Below are positions 17,893-27,283 of a stretch of DNA of 64,000 nt, one piece after another (the first letter of the stretch is position 1; each line of letters starts with the position of its first letter). The notes under the pieces are model-generated. The model saw only the letters and a program-made list of their open reading frames with translations, was not told the origin of the DNA and made no database searches. This DNA is from Candidatus Gastranaerophilales bacterium. Lineage in GTDB: Bacteria; Cyanobacteriota; Vampirovibrionia; Gastranaerophilales; Gastranaerophilaceae. The stretch lies in NCBI GenBank assembly GCA_944324165.1, contig CALUVG010000002.1:62001-126000 (forward strand). Reading direction: 5' to 3'. The position numbers were made by a program, and so were the translations under genes.

Positions 17893-20415
17893 ATGAAAAC
17901 AAATCTTATTCAAAACTACATAATTAATAACGGCGTTTCAATGGGAAATTCTCAAAAACAGGAATATCCGGCATTTGACGTTCAAGATAAATTGTACAAC
18001 AGAAATTTCATTAAACCGTTACCGCCTACTGCAAAATTAGTTGACGGCGGAATTCTTAATGCCCCGGCAGAGCTTGCCAAAGATTGGGTTTATGAAGCCA
18101 AATCTTTAAAAGATGGTATTACCGGAAAAGCAAATGATCATCAATTGGGCAAACTTAATGATGTTGGTATGAAATTAGGCGGATTAGCTATCGCCTGTTA
18201 TCTTGCGGCAAAAAAATCAACCCCTTTGACTAAAGCGATGGAATTTATAGGGCTAGGGTCTTTTCTCGCTGCAATGTCTATTTGGCCAAAACTTGCAATT
18301 CAACTTCCGGCAAAACTTGTACATGGTATAAATACAAGACAATCCTATGAAGACAGTTTTGGCAGAAAAAAACCGTTTTCTTTAGATCCTCAATTCCTGC
18401 CTTTTGATTTATACTCTGATAAAAAAATTGATAAAATAGGCAACTGGCAAAGAGTTCCTAAAGATTTGCCAAACAGAAGAGAATTCATACAAGAAAAAAT
18501 AAGAAAAGAATTTGTTCAAAACAATACTTTGTGGATGCTTACGGCTGGCTTTGCCACTCCTGTTTTAAGCGGACTTATTTGTAATTTTGCAACACCTTAT
18601 GTTGAAACAGCGCTTGAAAAATATGATAACAAAATTAATGAAAGAATGATGGACAAATTCCCTGATAGTGTTAAAGCTGCTAAAAATAATATTTTGAACA
18701 ATAAAATCGACACATTCATTCAATTCAATAAAGATAAACCGATCAATAAAAATTTTGTTGACGAATTAACTTCTCTCTTTACTGACGGAGTCCAGCCGGT
18801 ATTATCTGATGGCATAAAAGAAGATTTAACAAATCTGCTTGAAAATCAAAAATTCATTATTGATAATTCAATTACAGAACATATTAATAAAAATCTTACC
18901 CTGACTTTGGCTCAGAATTTAGATGATGATGTTATTCAACATATTGTACCTACAACAGATCAAATTTCCGATATTTTTGAAAATGGTAATTATTTGAATA
19001 AGGCTTACACAGCAGAGGAACACAAAGATATTATTAAAGATTTGCGTAACCTGCTTTTGAAAAATGTAGACGAATATAATAAAGCTGGAGGTCATGCTCC
19101 GCTTGATAAAGAATTTATTGAAGATTTAATTTCCAATGTCGATATAAATGCTGACCCTATCAAAAAAGGATTGAAAAAAGTTCCGGCAAGAACATTTGAT
19201 GTTAACACTCAAAAAACTGTAAAATCAATAGCCGAAGCACTTACTAACTTTAAGGCTAAAGAAAAAGTTTTACATAAGTATGCATATAAAAAGGTTGCGC
19301 ATGCTGCAGATTCTACACTTGCCATTGAATACAACAAAATGACAGGTCAACTTGTAAAAATACTCAATATTTCTCCTGAGGAATTTGATAAAGCAAGATA
19401 TGACCGTGAACTAATGAATAAACTTTTAAGAAAAACATTCATAAAGGTTGCATCTAACAAAGATGAATACGGCAGAGTTATGAGTGAACTTGCAGATGTC
19501 GTTTCCGGTTTGAACACAAATATTAAAGATAGTGATATTGCAAGTTATAAAAAACATTTGACCAGCTCATTTAATGACAGTGCAAGTGAATTTGCCGGTC
19601 TAAATATGAAAAAAACAGCTCAGCGTATAATTGGTATGAATCAAGCCAACGGTAACGGGTCTTATAAAAAGGTTATGGAAGACTTTGTTTCTGATCGTCT
19701 AAGCGGAGTTAAATACGCAATGTATAGACTTATTTCTACTCTGGATATGTTTAGACGTATTGAAACACTCCAAAATGCATCTGTATTGACTAACGAAGGA
19801 ATTCCTCGTGCTATAAAAGAGGCTCATCTGGAAATGGCTATGCGTGAAGCTATTCAGGCTCATTCTTCTGACTATGCAGTTAAATTCTATGACCCGCGTG
19901 ATCCGCATCCAAATTTGGATGACTTAAGCAATATTGAATTAGATCAGGAAGGCAACCCTGTATTCAAATATGTCGGAAAAGAACAATTGAAAAAGGTAGA
20001 TGTACCTCAAGATTATAAGTATTTCCAAAACTCTATGCAGTTAATGCATGGAGACAATATGCACAGCGAAACTGCAGAAATTTTGAAATCTAAAAATTTA
20101 CTGGATAAACTTAACGAGTATCGCAGAAATCTTGTAGAAATTCTCGGCGGAGAATTCTATTTCATTAAACCTGAACATATTGCAACTATACAAAAAGACA
20201 GCACATCAGAACAAAGATTTTTACTCTCCGGTATTGCACTTGATGAATTATTTACGAAACTGAGTAAATCAACTCACAATACGAAAAAATGGTTAAAAAT
20301 GTTCGGAGGATTCGGAGCCGGTCTGTTAGCGGTTACAGTAGGAGCTCAATTCTTCTTTGGCAGAGTAAAAATTCCTGAATATAAAAATAACAATAAGGTA
20401 CAAAAAAATGCTTAA
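17893..20415 (+). CDS. 840-residue membrane-associated protein of unknown function
   Basis: Starts one base after the previous stop, with GGTGA as ribosome site. Hydrophobic segments occur near residues 95-130 (GGLAIACYLAAKK ... FLAAMSIWP), around 210-235 (LWMLTAGFATPVLSGLICNF) and at the very end (about 805-825, FGGFGAGLLAVTVGAQFFF). Between them lies a long, mostly helical polar domain of over 500 residues. Its overall plan, with helices flanked by membrane anchors, resembles that of the preceding gene. No catalytic motif is recognised. The next gene, a GH13-family protein, starts inside its last codons, so the two should be made together. Confidence 0.7.
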   Translation: MKTNLIQNYIINNGVSMGNSQKQEYPAFDVQDKLYNRNFIKPLPPTAKLVDGGILNAPAELAKDWVYEAKSLKDGITGKANDHQLGKLNDVGMKLGGLAIACYLAAKKSTPLTKAMEFIGLGSFLAAMSIWPKLAIQLPAKLVHGINTRQSYEDSFGRKKPFSLDPQFLPFDLYSDKKIDKIGNWQRVPKDLPNRREFIQEKIRKEFVQNNTLWMLTAGFATPVLSGLICNFATPYVETALEKYDNKINERMMDKFPDSVKAAKNNILNNKIDTFIQFNKDKPINKNFVDELTSLFTDGVQPVLSDGIKEDLTNLLENQKFIIDNSITEHINKNLTLTLAQNLDDDVIQHIVPTTDQISDIFENGNYLNKAYTAEEHKDIIKDLRNLLLKNVDEYNKAGGHAPLDKEFIEDLISNVDINADPIKKGLKKVPARTFDVNTQKTVKSIAEALTNFKAKEKVLHKYAYKKVAHAADSTLAIEYNKMTGQLVKILNISPEEFDKARYDRELMNKLLRKTFIKVASNKDEYGRVMSELADVVSGLNTNIKDSDIASYKKHLTSSFNDSASEFAGLNMKKTAQRIIGMNQANGNGSYKKVMEDFVSDRLSGVKYAMYRLISTLDMFRRIETLQNASVLTNEGIPRAIKEAHLEMAMREAIQAHSSDYAVKFYDPRDPHPNLDDLSNIELDQEGNPVFKYVGKEQLKKVDVPQDYKYFQNSMQLMHGDNMHSETAEILKSKNLLDKLNEYRRNLVEILGGEFYFIKPEHIATIQKDSTSEQRFLLSGIALDELFTKLSKSTHNTKKWLKMFGGFGAGLLAVTVGAQFFFGRVKIPEYKNNNKVQKNA

Positions 20416-22144
20416 TTCAACAAATTTATTATCACAAAAATTGAATATAATGCAGATAAACAGACCGCAGCCACAGCAGCAGCCGCAGACTGCTCCTGTT
20501 AAAACACAATATAATCCTGCATTACATAACAATTTGTTGTCTGCATATTTGAATACACTTGCGATGATTAATACCGCAGCTGTAAGACAGGCTGCTAAAC
20601 CAGCCCCTGTAAATTATAAAAATGATTTGCGTTCATTAATGCAAAACAATCAGGCAAAAATCCTTGCAATAGTACCACGATTGTTTAACGCACAGGATAC
20701 CAATGGCGATGATAAAATTTCAGGCAATGAAATTCACGGTACTTTCTTAAATGCAATAGACAGGCTTGACGAAGTAAAAGCTCAAGGGTATAACACACTG
20801 CATGTTTTACCGGTTCACCCGCCGGGCAAAAAACACGCTATGGGTATTGCAGGATCAATATATTCACCTAAAGATATGTTGGAAATAGATCCTGAATTGG
20901 CTGATCCTAGAGACCCGCGTCCGGCTAAGGAACAATTCAAAACATTTATTGATGAATGCCATAAACGCGGAATACGTGTCATGCTTGATTTACCAAGCTG
21001 CGCTTCCCTTGATATGTTTGAAGAACGCCCTGAGTGGATGGCCATTGAAAGAAACGGACTTGCGAAAACACCTCAAGGATGGAATGATATCAGAATGTTC
21101 CAGCCATGGGAAGATGAAGGAAAAAGAACGCTAAATCCTAAACTTCTGGACTTGCACAAAAAATATATAGATATGTGCATAGATTTGGGTGTTGACGGTA
21201 TTCGTGCCGATGTAGCAAGAGCTAAACCTGTAGAATTCTGGGATATAATCATTCCATATTCTCATCAGCGAGACCCTCAATTTGGCTGGTTAGCCGAGAC
21301 ATATACCCACGAAGATGCGTCTCCGCAGGCAAACATGCCGGCTGACAGACCGGAAGATTCTTTAAGAGCCGGATTTGATATGTATTATGGTCAATATCAC
21401 ATTTTCCACGAATGGCCAAAAGCATCTGATTTAATGGATTATGTAAAACAAAACCTTGAAATGTCATACAGGCTGCCAAAAGGTAAATCATTAATCGGGT
21501 CATTTGCAACCCATGATGATATATCACCTATGTTCCATGGCGGAGCTGACTATTGTAAAATGACAAGTGTTTTACAGGCAACTTTACCGATGCTGAATCC
21601 ATATATTGTTGATGGTTTCCAATCCGGAGATTATTATACTAGAAAATTCGCGGATCAATATTCTGAAGAAACGCAAACCGATAATCATGAAATGACTTTG
21701 CATCACGGTAAATTGGATTTATTTAACATGTCCAGAAAACCGGGTGGCGATGATCCTTCCATAGGTGAATTCAATACAGCTTGCTTTAAAGTAAAAGATA
21801 AATATTCCGACATTATTAACAGAGGCTCTTTTATCGAACTTGACAAAGTCGGCGATACAAATGACCAAATCATTACTTATGCAAGACATTATAAAGGGAA
21901 AACTTTATTAGTTGTTGCCAACAAAAATATAAATCGTTCAGTTGCCTGCAAGATTAAAGTTCCGACCCTGAAGGCAACACAAGAACTTGAAAATCTTGTG
22001 CCTTCTTACGGAAAAGAAAGTATAATTCAGGCTGCTGCTAATGAATTAAGAGTGGATTTAGGTCCGGCAAGAGCTCACGTGTTTGAAATAGATACTCCAC
22101 GAATTGAAAACTACACTAATAAGATCTACAAACAAAACATATAA
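20408..22144 (+). CDS. GH13 (alpha-amylase family) protein with N-terminal EF-hand
   Basis: 578 residues. A Gln/Pro-rich N-terminus leads to a canonical EF-hand loop, Asp97 to Glu108 (DTNGDDKISGNE), then a TIM-barrel of the alpha-amylase clan. The nucleophile is Asp268 (GIRADVA), the acid/base Glu297 (LAETY), and the transition-state Asp is 370 or 371 (ATHDD). Conserved region I, normally DxxxNH, reads DLPSCAS and lacks the Asn-His pair, so substrate handling may be unusual. There is no signal peptide. It is the last gene of a three-gene operon whose other products are membrane-associated unknowns. Glycogen or maltodextrin turnover or transglycosylation is plausible; the exact subfamily is not known. 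Confidence 0.8.
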   Translation: MLNSTNLLSQKLNIMQINRPQPQQQPQTAPVKTQYNPALHNNLLSAYLNTLAMINTAAVRQAAKPAPVNYKNDLRSLMQNNQAKILAIVPRLFNAQDTNGDDKISGNEIHGTFLNAIDRLDEVKAQGYNTLHVLPVHPPGKKHAMGIAGSIYSPKDMLEIDPELADPRDPRPAKEQFKTFIDECHKRGIRVMLDLPSCASLDMFEERPEWMAIERNGLAKTPQGWNDIRMFQPWEDEGKRTLNPKLLDLHKKYIDMCIDLGVDGIRADVARAKPVEFWDIIIPYSHQRDPQFGWLAETYTHEDASPQANMPADRPEDSLRAGFDMYYGQYHIFHEWPKASDLMDYVKQNLEMSYRLPKGKSLIGSFATHDDISPMFHGGADYCKMTSVLQATLPMLNPYIVDGFQSGDYYTRKFADQYSEETQTDNHEMTLHHGKLDLFNMSRKPGGDDPSIGEFNTACFKVKDKYSDIINRGSFIELDKVGDTNDQIITYARHYKGKTLLVVANKNINRSVACKIKVPTLKATQELENLVPSYGKESIIQAAANELRVDLGPARAHVFEIDTPRIENYTNKIYKQNI

Positions 22145-22161
22145 CACTTGGCACACATTAA

Positions 22162-22212
22162 ATAAACGAACAGATGTAATTGCTTTCCGGCAGTTGCATT
22201 TTGTTCGTTTAT
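22162..22212. terminator. Long hairpin, probable bidirectional terminator
   Basis: A stem of about 22 bp (5' arm 22162-22183, 3' arm 22190-22212, one bulged base, a few G-T pairs) closes a 6-base loop, TTTCCG. The outer part is ATAAACGAACA/TGTTCGTTTAT. It fills the gap between the convergent GH13 and XRE genes. There is no strong T-run on the plus side, so it could also protect mRNA 3' ends. Confidence 0.6.
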
Positions 22213-22214
22213 AG

Positions 22215-22538
22215 TTAATTTAAAAATCCGCTGAGAATTTTATATATATCATTGAGTTTATCCGGATTTTCGTCAAGCATTTTATTAATACCGGCTTTTA
22301 AATCAGTGTTTGAAAGAGGGCAATAATTAAAGTCGAAAAGTTGTTTGGGAGTAATGTTAAGCGCGTGACAAAGTTTATCAAGAGTATCAGACTTAATAAA
22401 GTTAATTCCCCGTTCAATATATGACATGGAATTAATGTTTACATCAAGTATTTCAGCCAGTGCCTCCTGAGTCAGTCCTCTCTGTTCTCTAAAATATTTT
22501 ACACGTTTGCCAAATTGTTTTTTTATTTCATCACTCAT
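22215..22538 (-). CDS. XRE-family repressor, paired with a divergent pilin-like gene (locus 1)
   Basis: 107 residues with an N-terminal XRE helix-turn-helix (about 8-65: FREQRGLTQEALAEILDVN, then MSYIERG) and a short helical tail. AAGGG precedes the start. It is divergent from a pilin-like gene, and the 121-base gap holds a consensus promoter overlapped by ATTAACAT repeats, so it probably represses that gene. The same arrangement recurs twice more in the window with other XRE genes. Confidence 0.85.
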   Translation of the reverse strand: MSDEIKKQFGKRVKYFREQRGLTQEALAEILDVNINSMSYIERGINFIKSDTLDKLCHALNITPKQLFDFNYCPLSNTDLKAGINKMLDENPDKLNDIYKILSGFLN

Positions 22539-22583
22539 ATTATTAACCCTTTCTTATATATTGTTAATGAAATAAATTTTGAT

Positions 22584-22621
22584 ATTAACATATTGACAAT
22601 GTGTATATTAACATTTATAAT
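22584..22621 (+). promoter_or_regulatory. Consensus sigma-70 promoter with repeated candidate operators
   Basis: TTGACA (22593-22598), a 17-base spacer, then TATAAT (22616-22621): a perfect match to the sigma-70 consensus. ATTAACAT occurs at 22584-22591, just before the -35 box, and again at 22607-22614 within the spacer; a related ATTAATGT follows. A promoter this strong next to a divergent repressor gene is expected to be held off by that repressor. Confidence 0.8.
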
Positions 22622-22659
22622 ATTATTAATGTGTAACCAAAAATCATAAGGAATTTGAT

Positions 22660-23457
22660 ATGAAAAATAAAACTTTCAATGCTTTCACTCTGGCAGAAGT
22701 ATTAATCACACTTGCGATAATTGGTGTTGTTGCAGCGATAACGATACCAACACTTGTTCAGAGATATCAGGAACGGGTTACTGTCACAAAGCTGAAAAAG
22801 GCGTATAGTCTGTTAAATCAGGCATATCAAATGGCAGTGCTTGAACATGGTACATATGATCAGTGGGGAATGATAAACGCGGAATACGACGAAGAAGGAA
22901 ACCTGACTGATGAATTTGTAAATTCTTATGCTAATACTTGGAATATATTGGCTCCTTATCTAAATGTTGCAGCAAAATGTACACGTGATAAAGAAAAATG
23001 TCCGGATATATTTTTGGAAAAATCTAAAGTCTATTATTTAGATGGACGGTTAAGAACTGAAGAAACATACAATAACGTATCTGCACTTTTATTGTCTGAC
23101 GGAATAATTTTGACAGGCGGGTACACACAAGGAGCAGACTGCTCTATGGTCCGTGGCACCTCAAAGACGCTAAAAAATGTTTGCTCAGATTTTCAGATTA
23201 GAATTAGCGGTCCACGAAAAGCTGAATACACAGTTGGCAAAGATACTTTTTATTTTTACATAACAAAATATGGGATATATCCAATAGGTTCACCTGAAGA
23301 TACATATCTTACATTTAAGGATACTTGTAAGCGTGCAGGAACAACAAATTCAAACGGTTATGGCTGCACAGCCTGGGTTATAATGAATGGGAATATGGAT
23401 TACCTGCATTGCGATGATTTAAGCTGGGACGGCAAAAAGTCTTGTTCAGACAAGTAA
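22660..23457 (+). CDS. Type IV pilin-like (prepilin) protein, locus 1
   Basis: 265 residues. The class III leader is very short: the prepilin peptidase site would be Ala-Phe in NAFTLAEVLITLAIIGVVAA, with Glu5 of the mature protein conserved and Ala instead of the usual Gly at -1. A 20-residue hydrophobic helix follows, then a Cys-containing globular domain (KCTRDKEKC, GADC, CKRAG, GYGC). Such proteins are pilus or pseudopilus subunits. No assembly ATPase or peptidase gene is nearby, so it would use machinery encoded elsewhere. A divergent XRE gene likely controls it. Confidence 0.85.
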   Translation: MKNKTFNAFTLAEVLITLAIIGVVAAITIPTLVQRYQERVTVTKLKKAYSLLNQAYQMAVLEHGTYDQWGMINAEYDEEGNLTDEFVNSYANTWNILAPYLNVAAKCTRDKEKCPDIFLEKSKVYYLDGRLRTEETYNNVSALLLSDGIILTGGYTQGADCSMVRGTSKTLKNVCSDFQIRISGPRKAEYTVGKDTFYFYITKYGIYPIGSPEDTYLTFKDTCKRAGTTNSNGYGCTAWVIMNGNMDYLHCDDLSWDGKKSCSDK

Positions 23458-23531
23458 AGCCATAAATTTTGTGTGACAGTGAATATTTATAGAAAGCTAT
23501 AAGGCACGCAGAAGTCACAAAAAACAAAAAA

Positions 23532-24809
23532 TTATGTTCTTTTCAATAATTCAGCGCCTTTAGCTTCGGGAGTATCTTTTAGTAATTCTAAAAATATGTT
23601 TTTTACATCATAACTAAATAGCCCATTTTCGTCTCTATGTGTAAAGTTTTTAAGAGAAACCTCACCTATTTTTTCTACATTATTCATTGGAATAATATCT
23701 TTATATATATATTCAATAGGTTCCTTATTTTGCTTAAATTTTGCAGCATAAGAAGCTGGCGTTTGACCTTGTATATGTCTTGCATAGTCATCTCCGCAAT
23801 ACTTATCCACCCAGCTACGCAACATAGTATTTATATCTTTTCCATTTTGCTTAGCTTCTCTATATATGTCCGTTAAGTTCTTTTGTTTTGCAAAATAACT
23901 ATCCTGGCTTCTCATAAATAGGTTTTCGTATTTTAATTTTTCTGTAGGTATTTTTAATAAAACGAGTCTGTCGCTATATTTACTAGTTTGTCTTATTAAA
24001 GATTTACCCAGATCTGAAGCACACCATCTTTTGAAAAAATTTGGAAGTTCAATAGCAAAAACCCCGTTAAAGTTAACATCTTTAGACATTTTTATTTCAC
24101 CGGAAGCCAACATTTTTTCATAACTTTCTTTGTTTGTTAAATGATATATATATTTCGGTATTCTACGTTTTGCAATATTTATATTTTCAATAGGAGCAGC
24201 TAAATTTTTGGTACAATCAGTAGTTTCTTTTAATTCTGCAATCAGCTTTTTATTATTCAATAAATTATCAAGTTCTTTTAAAGTAATATTATCCGAAGGT
24301 TTCTTAAAATTAGCAAATAAACTGAACATCTTACTTAAAGCGTCACTATCTACCTCAGGATGCTTTTTCAGTAACTTTATTAATTCATCAGGTTGTAATG
24401 TTCTAACTTGCTGAATAGTTTTATCATAGACTAACTTTGCGTATGCGTATTGTATAAACCCTTTTTGTTTTTTGGGCATTTTCAATAATTCATATATGTT
24501 CTTAACAGAGTACTCTTTAGTTTTTCGCATATAATTGTCGAGAATATTGAAATTTTCACATAAGCTGCTGTCCTCTAGGTTATATAAAATTTTTTTAAGA
24601 GATTTCTTATACAATGGAGTTTTTGAAATTGCTGAAGGGTCGTGTATACGCTGTATGATACCGCTTAATGCTGTAGTGTTAGATTGCATTACATTATCAT
24701 CTATAATTGATGCAGCTGATTTAAGTGTTGGCTTTGCTGACTTAACAATCGGTGCCGCATTTCTGGTAAGATATTTTACTCCTTGAGTTACAATTTTAGA
24801 AAGATACAT
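23532..24809 (-). CDS. Unknown protein with possible ART-fold (DarT-like) C-terminal domain
   Basis: 425 residues; AAAGGGG precedes the ATG. The N-terminal half is polar and helical with no recognised domain. From about residue 218, KYIYHLTNKESYEKMLASG resembles the opening His-strand of DarT/DUF4433 and related NAD-using folds, and EPIEYIYKDIIPMNNVEKI (Glu366) resembles their closing Glu-strand. His223 and Glu366 would be the key residues. The match is by eye and weak. No DarG-like macrodomain partner is adjacent, unlike known DarTG modules. Transferase activity is therefore only a hypothesis. Confidence 0.5.
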   Translation of the reverse strand: MYLSKIVTQGVKYLTRNAAPIVKSAKPTLKSAASIIDDNVMQSNTTALSGIIQRIHDPSAISKTPLYKKSLKKILYNLEDSSLCENFNILDNYMRKTKEYSVKNIYELLKMPKKQKGFIQYAYAKLVYDKTIQQVRTLQPDELIKLLKKHPEVDSDALSKMFSLFANFKKPSDNITLKELDNLLNNKKLIAELKETTDCTKNLAAPIENINIAKRRIPKYIYHLTNKESYEKMLASGEIKMSKDVNFNGVFAIELPNFFKRWCASDLGKSLIRQTSKYSDRLVLLKIPTEKLKYENLFMRSQDSYFAKQKNLTDIYREAKQNGKDINTMLRSWVDKYCGDDYARHIQGQTPASYAAKFKQNKEPIEYIYKDIIPMNNVEKIGEVSLKNFTHRDENGLFSYDVKNIFLELLKDTPEAKGAELLKRT

Positions 24810-24916
24810 TTTCCCCTTTTAAAATTCTATAAATTTCCCCTGTATATAAATAAAAACATGTTGCCTAAAAAAATTGCTACAACATACAAGGTTATATAAA
24901 ACTACAGCCGACAAAA

Positions 24917-25276
24917 TTACTGCTGTGGATAGTGGATAAACGCCCAAAGTCCTGCTAAATAAAATATTGCAATAAAGGCAAACAACAGATTCAGCAATAT
25001 ACCAAGCCCAAAATAGATTTTTGCAAACAAATTATTTTTATACTTATCATTAAAATTCAAGGCTAATTTTTTACCTTTGAGAAAGTATTCAATAAGGGTA
25101 ATAAAAAGCAAAAAACATAACCATGGAAACAGTACACCACATAAATATACATGGAACAATATAGCAAGTCCTAATATATTTTGCTGCATAAGCCACGGAA
25201 TCCAGAGCAGAGTTAAGTATCCGGAAAATGCAAAGAGATTTAATGCCAAACTTTTATTTATTTTGAATATGTTCAC
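24917..25276 (-). CDS. Small integral membrane protein
   Basis: 119 residues from a GTG start, with about four hydrophobic helices (near 10-28, 32-62, 85-108 and the end). It has no recognised motif beyond hydrophobicity. It lies between the possible DarT-like gene and typA on the same strand. The start is uncertain because no clear Shine-Dalgarno precedes the GTG. A DUF4870- or Tic20-like membrane protein is possible. Confidence 0.6.
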   Translation of the reverse strand: MNIFKINKSLALNLFAFSGYLTLLWIPWLMQQNILGLAILFHVYLCGVLFPWLCFLLFITLIEYFLKGKKLALNFNDKYKNNLFAKIYFGLGILLNLLFAFIAIFYLAGLWAFIHYPQQ

Positions 25277-25328
25277 ACACTTATATTAACACAAAAAGGA
25301 GAAATTATGATTGATTACGAATAATTCA

Positions 25329-25352
25329 TCAGCCGGCATTAATTCCGGCTGA
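25329..25352. terminator. Hairpin behind typA
   Basis: TCAGCCGG-CATTAATT-CCGGCTGA forms a perfect 8-bp GC-rich stem four bases beyond the typA stop. The T-tract is poor on the minus side, so it may act as a 3'-end stabiliser as much as a terminator. Confidence 0.55.
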
Positions 25353-25356
25353 TAGT

Positions 25357-27156
25357 CTAATTATATATTTTTTTGTTCAAATCAGCTTTTCTTATTCTGA
25401 TATTTTCCGGCGTAATCTCAACAAGTTCATCGTCACCTATATATTCAAGACTTTCTTCAAGAGAAAGAATTTTCGGAGCTTGCAGAGTCACCATAACATC
25501 AGCAGTTGCACTGCGCATATTGGTCAATCTTTTGGTCTTACAGATATTAACTACAATATCCTGAGGCTTGTTGCATTCTCCGATAATCATACCGCGATAA
25601 ACTTTTGTCTTAGGTGTAACAAAGAACACGCCGCGATCTTCGTATTGTGCGAGTGCGTAAGGAATTGCTTCCCCTTGCTCATGAGCGATAATTGACCCGT
25701 TTCTCTGGCGAGGGATATCACCTGCATAAGGTCTGTAGTGCAAGAATGTATGGTACATTATGCCTTCACCACGGGTCATACGGATAAATTCACTTCTGAA
25801 TCCTATTAATCCTCTTGCCGGAATATGAAATGTCATATGCGTTCTGCCTTTTGCGTTCTGCATTTCTTTCATTTCTGCTTTGCGCCCGGAAAGACGATCA
25901 ATACAAGAGCCTGCATAACCTTCAGGAACATCCACTATTAAATTTTCATATGGTTCACATTTTTCGCCGTTAATTTCTTTATAGATAACTTCCGGTTTAG
26001 ATACCTGAAATTCATAACCTTCGCGACGCATTGTTTCAATGAGAATACTTAAATGCAGTTCACCGCGCCCTGAAACTCTGAATACATCAGTACTGTCTGT
26101 ATCTTCTACGCGCAAACTTACATTTTTTTCAAGTTCATCATAAAGACGTTTTCTAAGCTGACGCGAAGTCACAAATTTACCTTCCGTGCCTGCAAAAGGA
26201 CTATCGTTGACTGAAAAATTCATCTGTAAAGTCGGTTCGTCCACTTTTATTAGCGGCAAAGGCTGAGGATTGTCAAGTGAACAAATACTTTCTCCTATTT
26301 GTATATCAGAAAAACCCGCAATACCGACAATGTCACCGGCAAAAGCTTCTTGAATTTCAATTCTGCCTAAGTCGTGAAATCCGAATAATTTTGTAACTTT
26401 TCCTTTTTCTTGTGAGCCATCAGCATGGATTACACAAACCTGCTCCTGTGATTTTACAGACCCGTTTTCAATACGTCCGATAACAATTCTTCCCACGTAA
26501 TCGTTATAATCCAAAGTTGTTGCACGGAATTGGAAAGGCTTTGATGCATCACCTTTTGGCGGCTTAATGTTTTCCAAGATACAATCAAGAAGCGGTATCA
26601 TATCTTTTCTTTCGTCATCAAGATCTTTGATGGCAAAGCCTTGCAAACTGCTTGAAAATATAAAAGGAAAATCTATTAAATCTTCTCTGTCTGTTAATTC
26701 CGTAAACAAATCAAAAACTTTATCTAAAGCTGTAAGCGGTTCAGCCGCGGGCTTGTCAATTTTGTTGATAACTACAATAATTTTTAGACCTAATTCCAAT
26801 GCTTTTGAGAGGACAAAACGAGTTTGCGGCATAGGACCTTCTGCAGCGTCAACAATTAACAAAGCACCGTCAACCATACCTAAAACACGTTCAACTTCTC
26901 CGCCGAAATCAGCGTGCCCCGGAGTATCTACAACATTAATTTTGGTATTTTTATAGTTAATGGAAATGTTTTTTGAAAGAATTGTAATCCCGCGTTCTCT
27001 TTCCAGATCATTGCTATCTAACACACGTTCCTGAACGTGTTGATTTTCACGAAAAGCACCAGCCTGTTTTAAAAGACAGTCAACCAGAGTTGTTTTGCCG
27101 TGGTCAACGTGGGCAATTATTGCGATATTGCGTATATTTTCATTAGTATTTGTCAT
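25357..27156 (-). CDS. typA: Ribosome-associated GTPase TypA/BipA
   Basis: 599 residues. G1 is [10 protein letters not shown]3 DTPGHAD, G4 NKID. The G2 region lies in [10 protein letters not shown]. The elongation-factor domains II, III and V follow, with the characteristic C-terminal segment [10 protein letters not shown] and a [12 protein letters not shown] motif. TypA binds 70S ribosomes and helps large-subunit assembly and growth under stress. The length is typical (about 600). AGGATGG precedes the ATG. It is the most conserved housekeeping gene of this region. Confidence 0.95.
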   Translation of the reverse strand: MTNTNENIRNIAIIAHVDHGKTTLVDCLLKQAGAFRENQHVQERVLDSNDLERERGITILSKNISINYKNTKINVVDTPGHADFGGEVERVLGMVDGALLIVDAAEGPMPQTRFVLSKALELGLKIIVVINKIDKPAAEPLTALDKVFDLFTELTDREDLIDFPFIFSSSLQGFAIKDLDDERKDMIPLLDCILENIKPPKGDASKPFQFRATTLDYNDYVGRIVIGRIENGSVKSQEQVCVIHADGSQEKGKVTKLFGFHDLGRIEIQEAFAGDIVGIAGFSDIQIGESICSLDNPQPLPLIKVDEPTLQMNFSVNDSPFAGTEGKFVTSRQLRKRLYDELEKNVSLRVEDTDSTDVFRVSGRGELHLSILIETMRREGYEFQVSKPEVIYKEINGEKCEPYENLIVDVPEGYAGSCIDRLSGRKAEMKEMQNAKGRTHMTFHIPARGLIGFRSEFIRMTRGEGIMYHTFLHYRPYAGDIPRQRNGSIIAHEQGEAIPYALAQYEDRGVFFVTPKTKVYRGMIIGECNKPQDIVVNICKTKRLTNMRSATADVMVTLQAPKILSLEESLEYIGDDELVEITPENIRIRKADLNKKIYN

Positions 27157-27248
27157 AATTCCATCCTGAATTGCTTAGGGTAAATCTTATGTTTTTATAT
27201 TAAAATGCTAATAACAATTTTGCAAGTTTATATAAAGAAATATATTTC

Positions 27249-27277
27249 TTGACGGATAAAAAAAATTTTTTTATAAT
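27249..27277 (+). promoter_or_regulatory. Sigma-70 promoter placing the start site on the ATG
   Basis: TTGACG (27249-27254), a 17-base spacer, TATAAT (27272-27277). The ATG of the next gene begins seven bases after the -10 box, where transcription should start. No Shine-Dalgarno fits, so the mRNA is predicted to be leaderless. Confidence 0.75.
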
Positions 27278-27283
27278 CACGAT

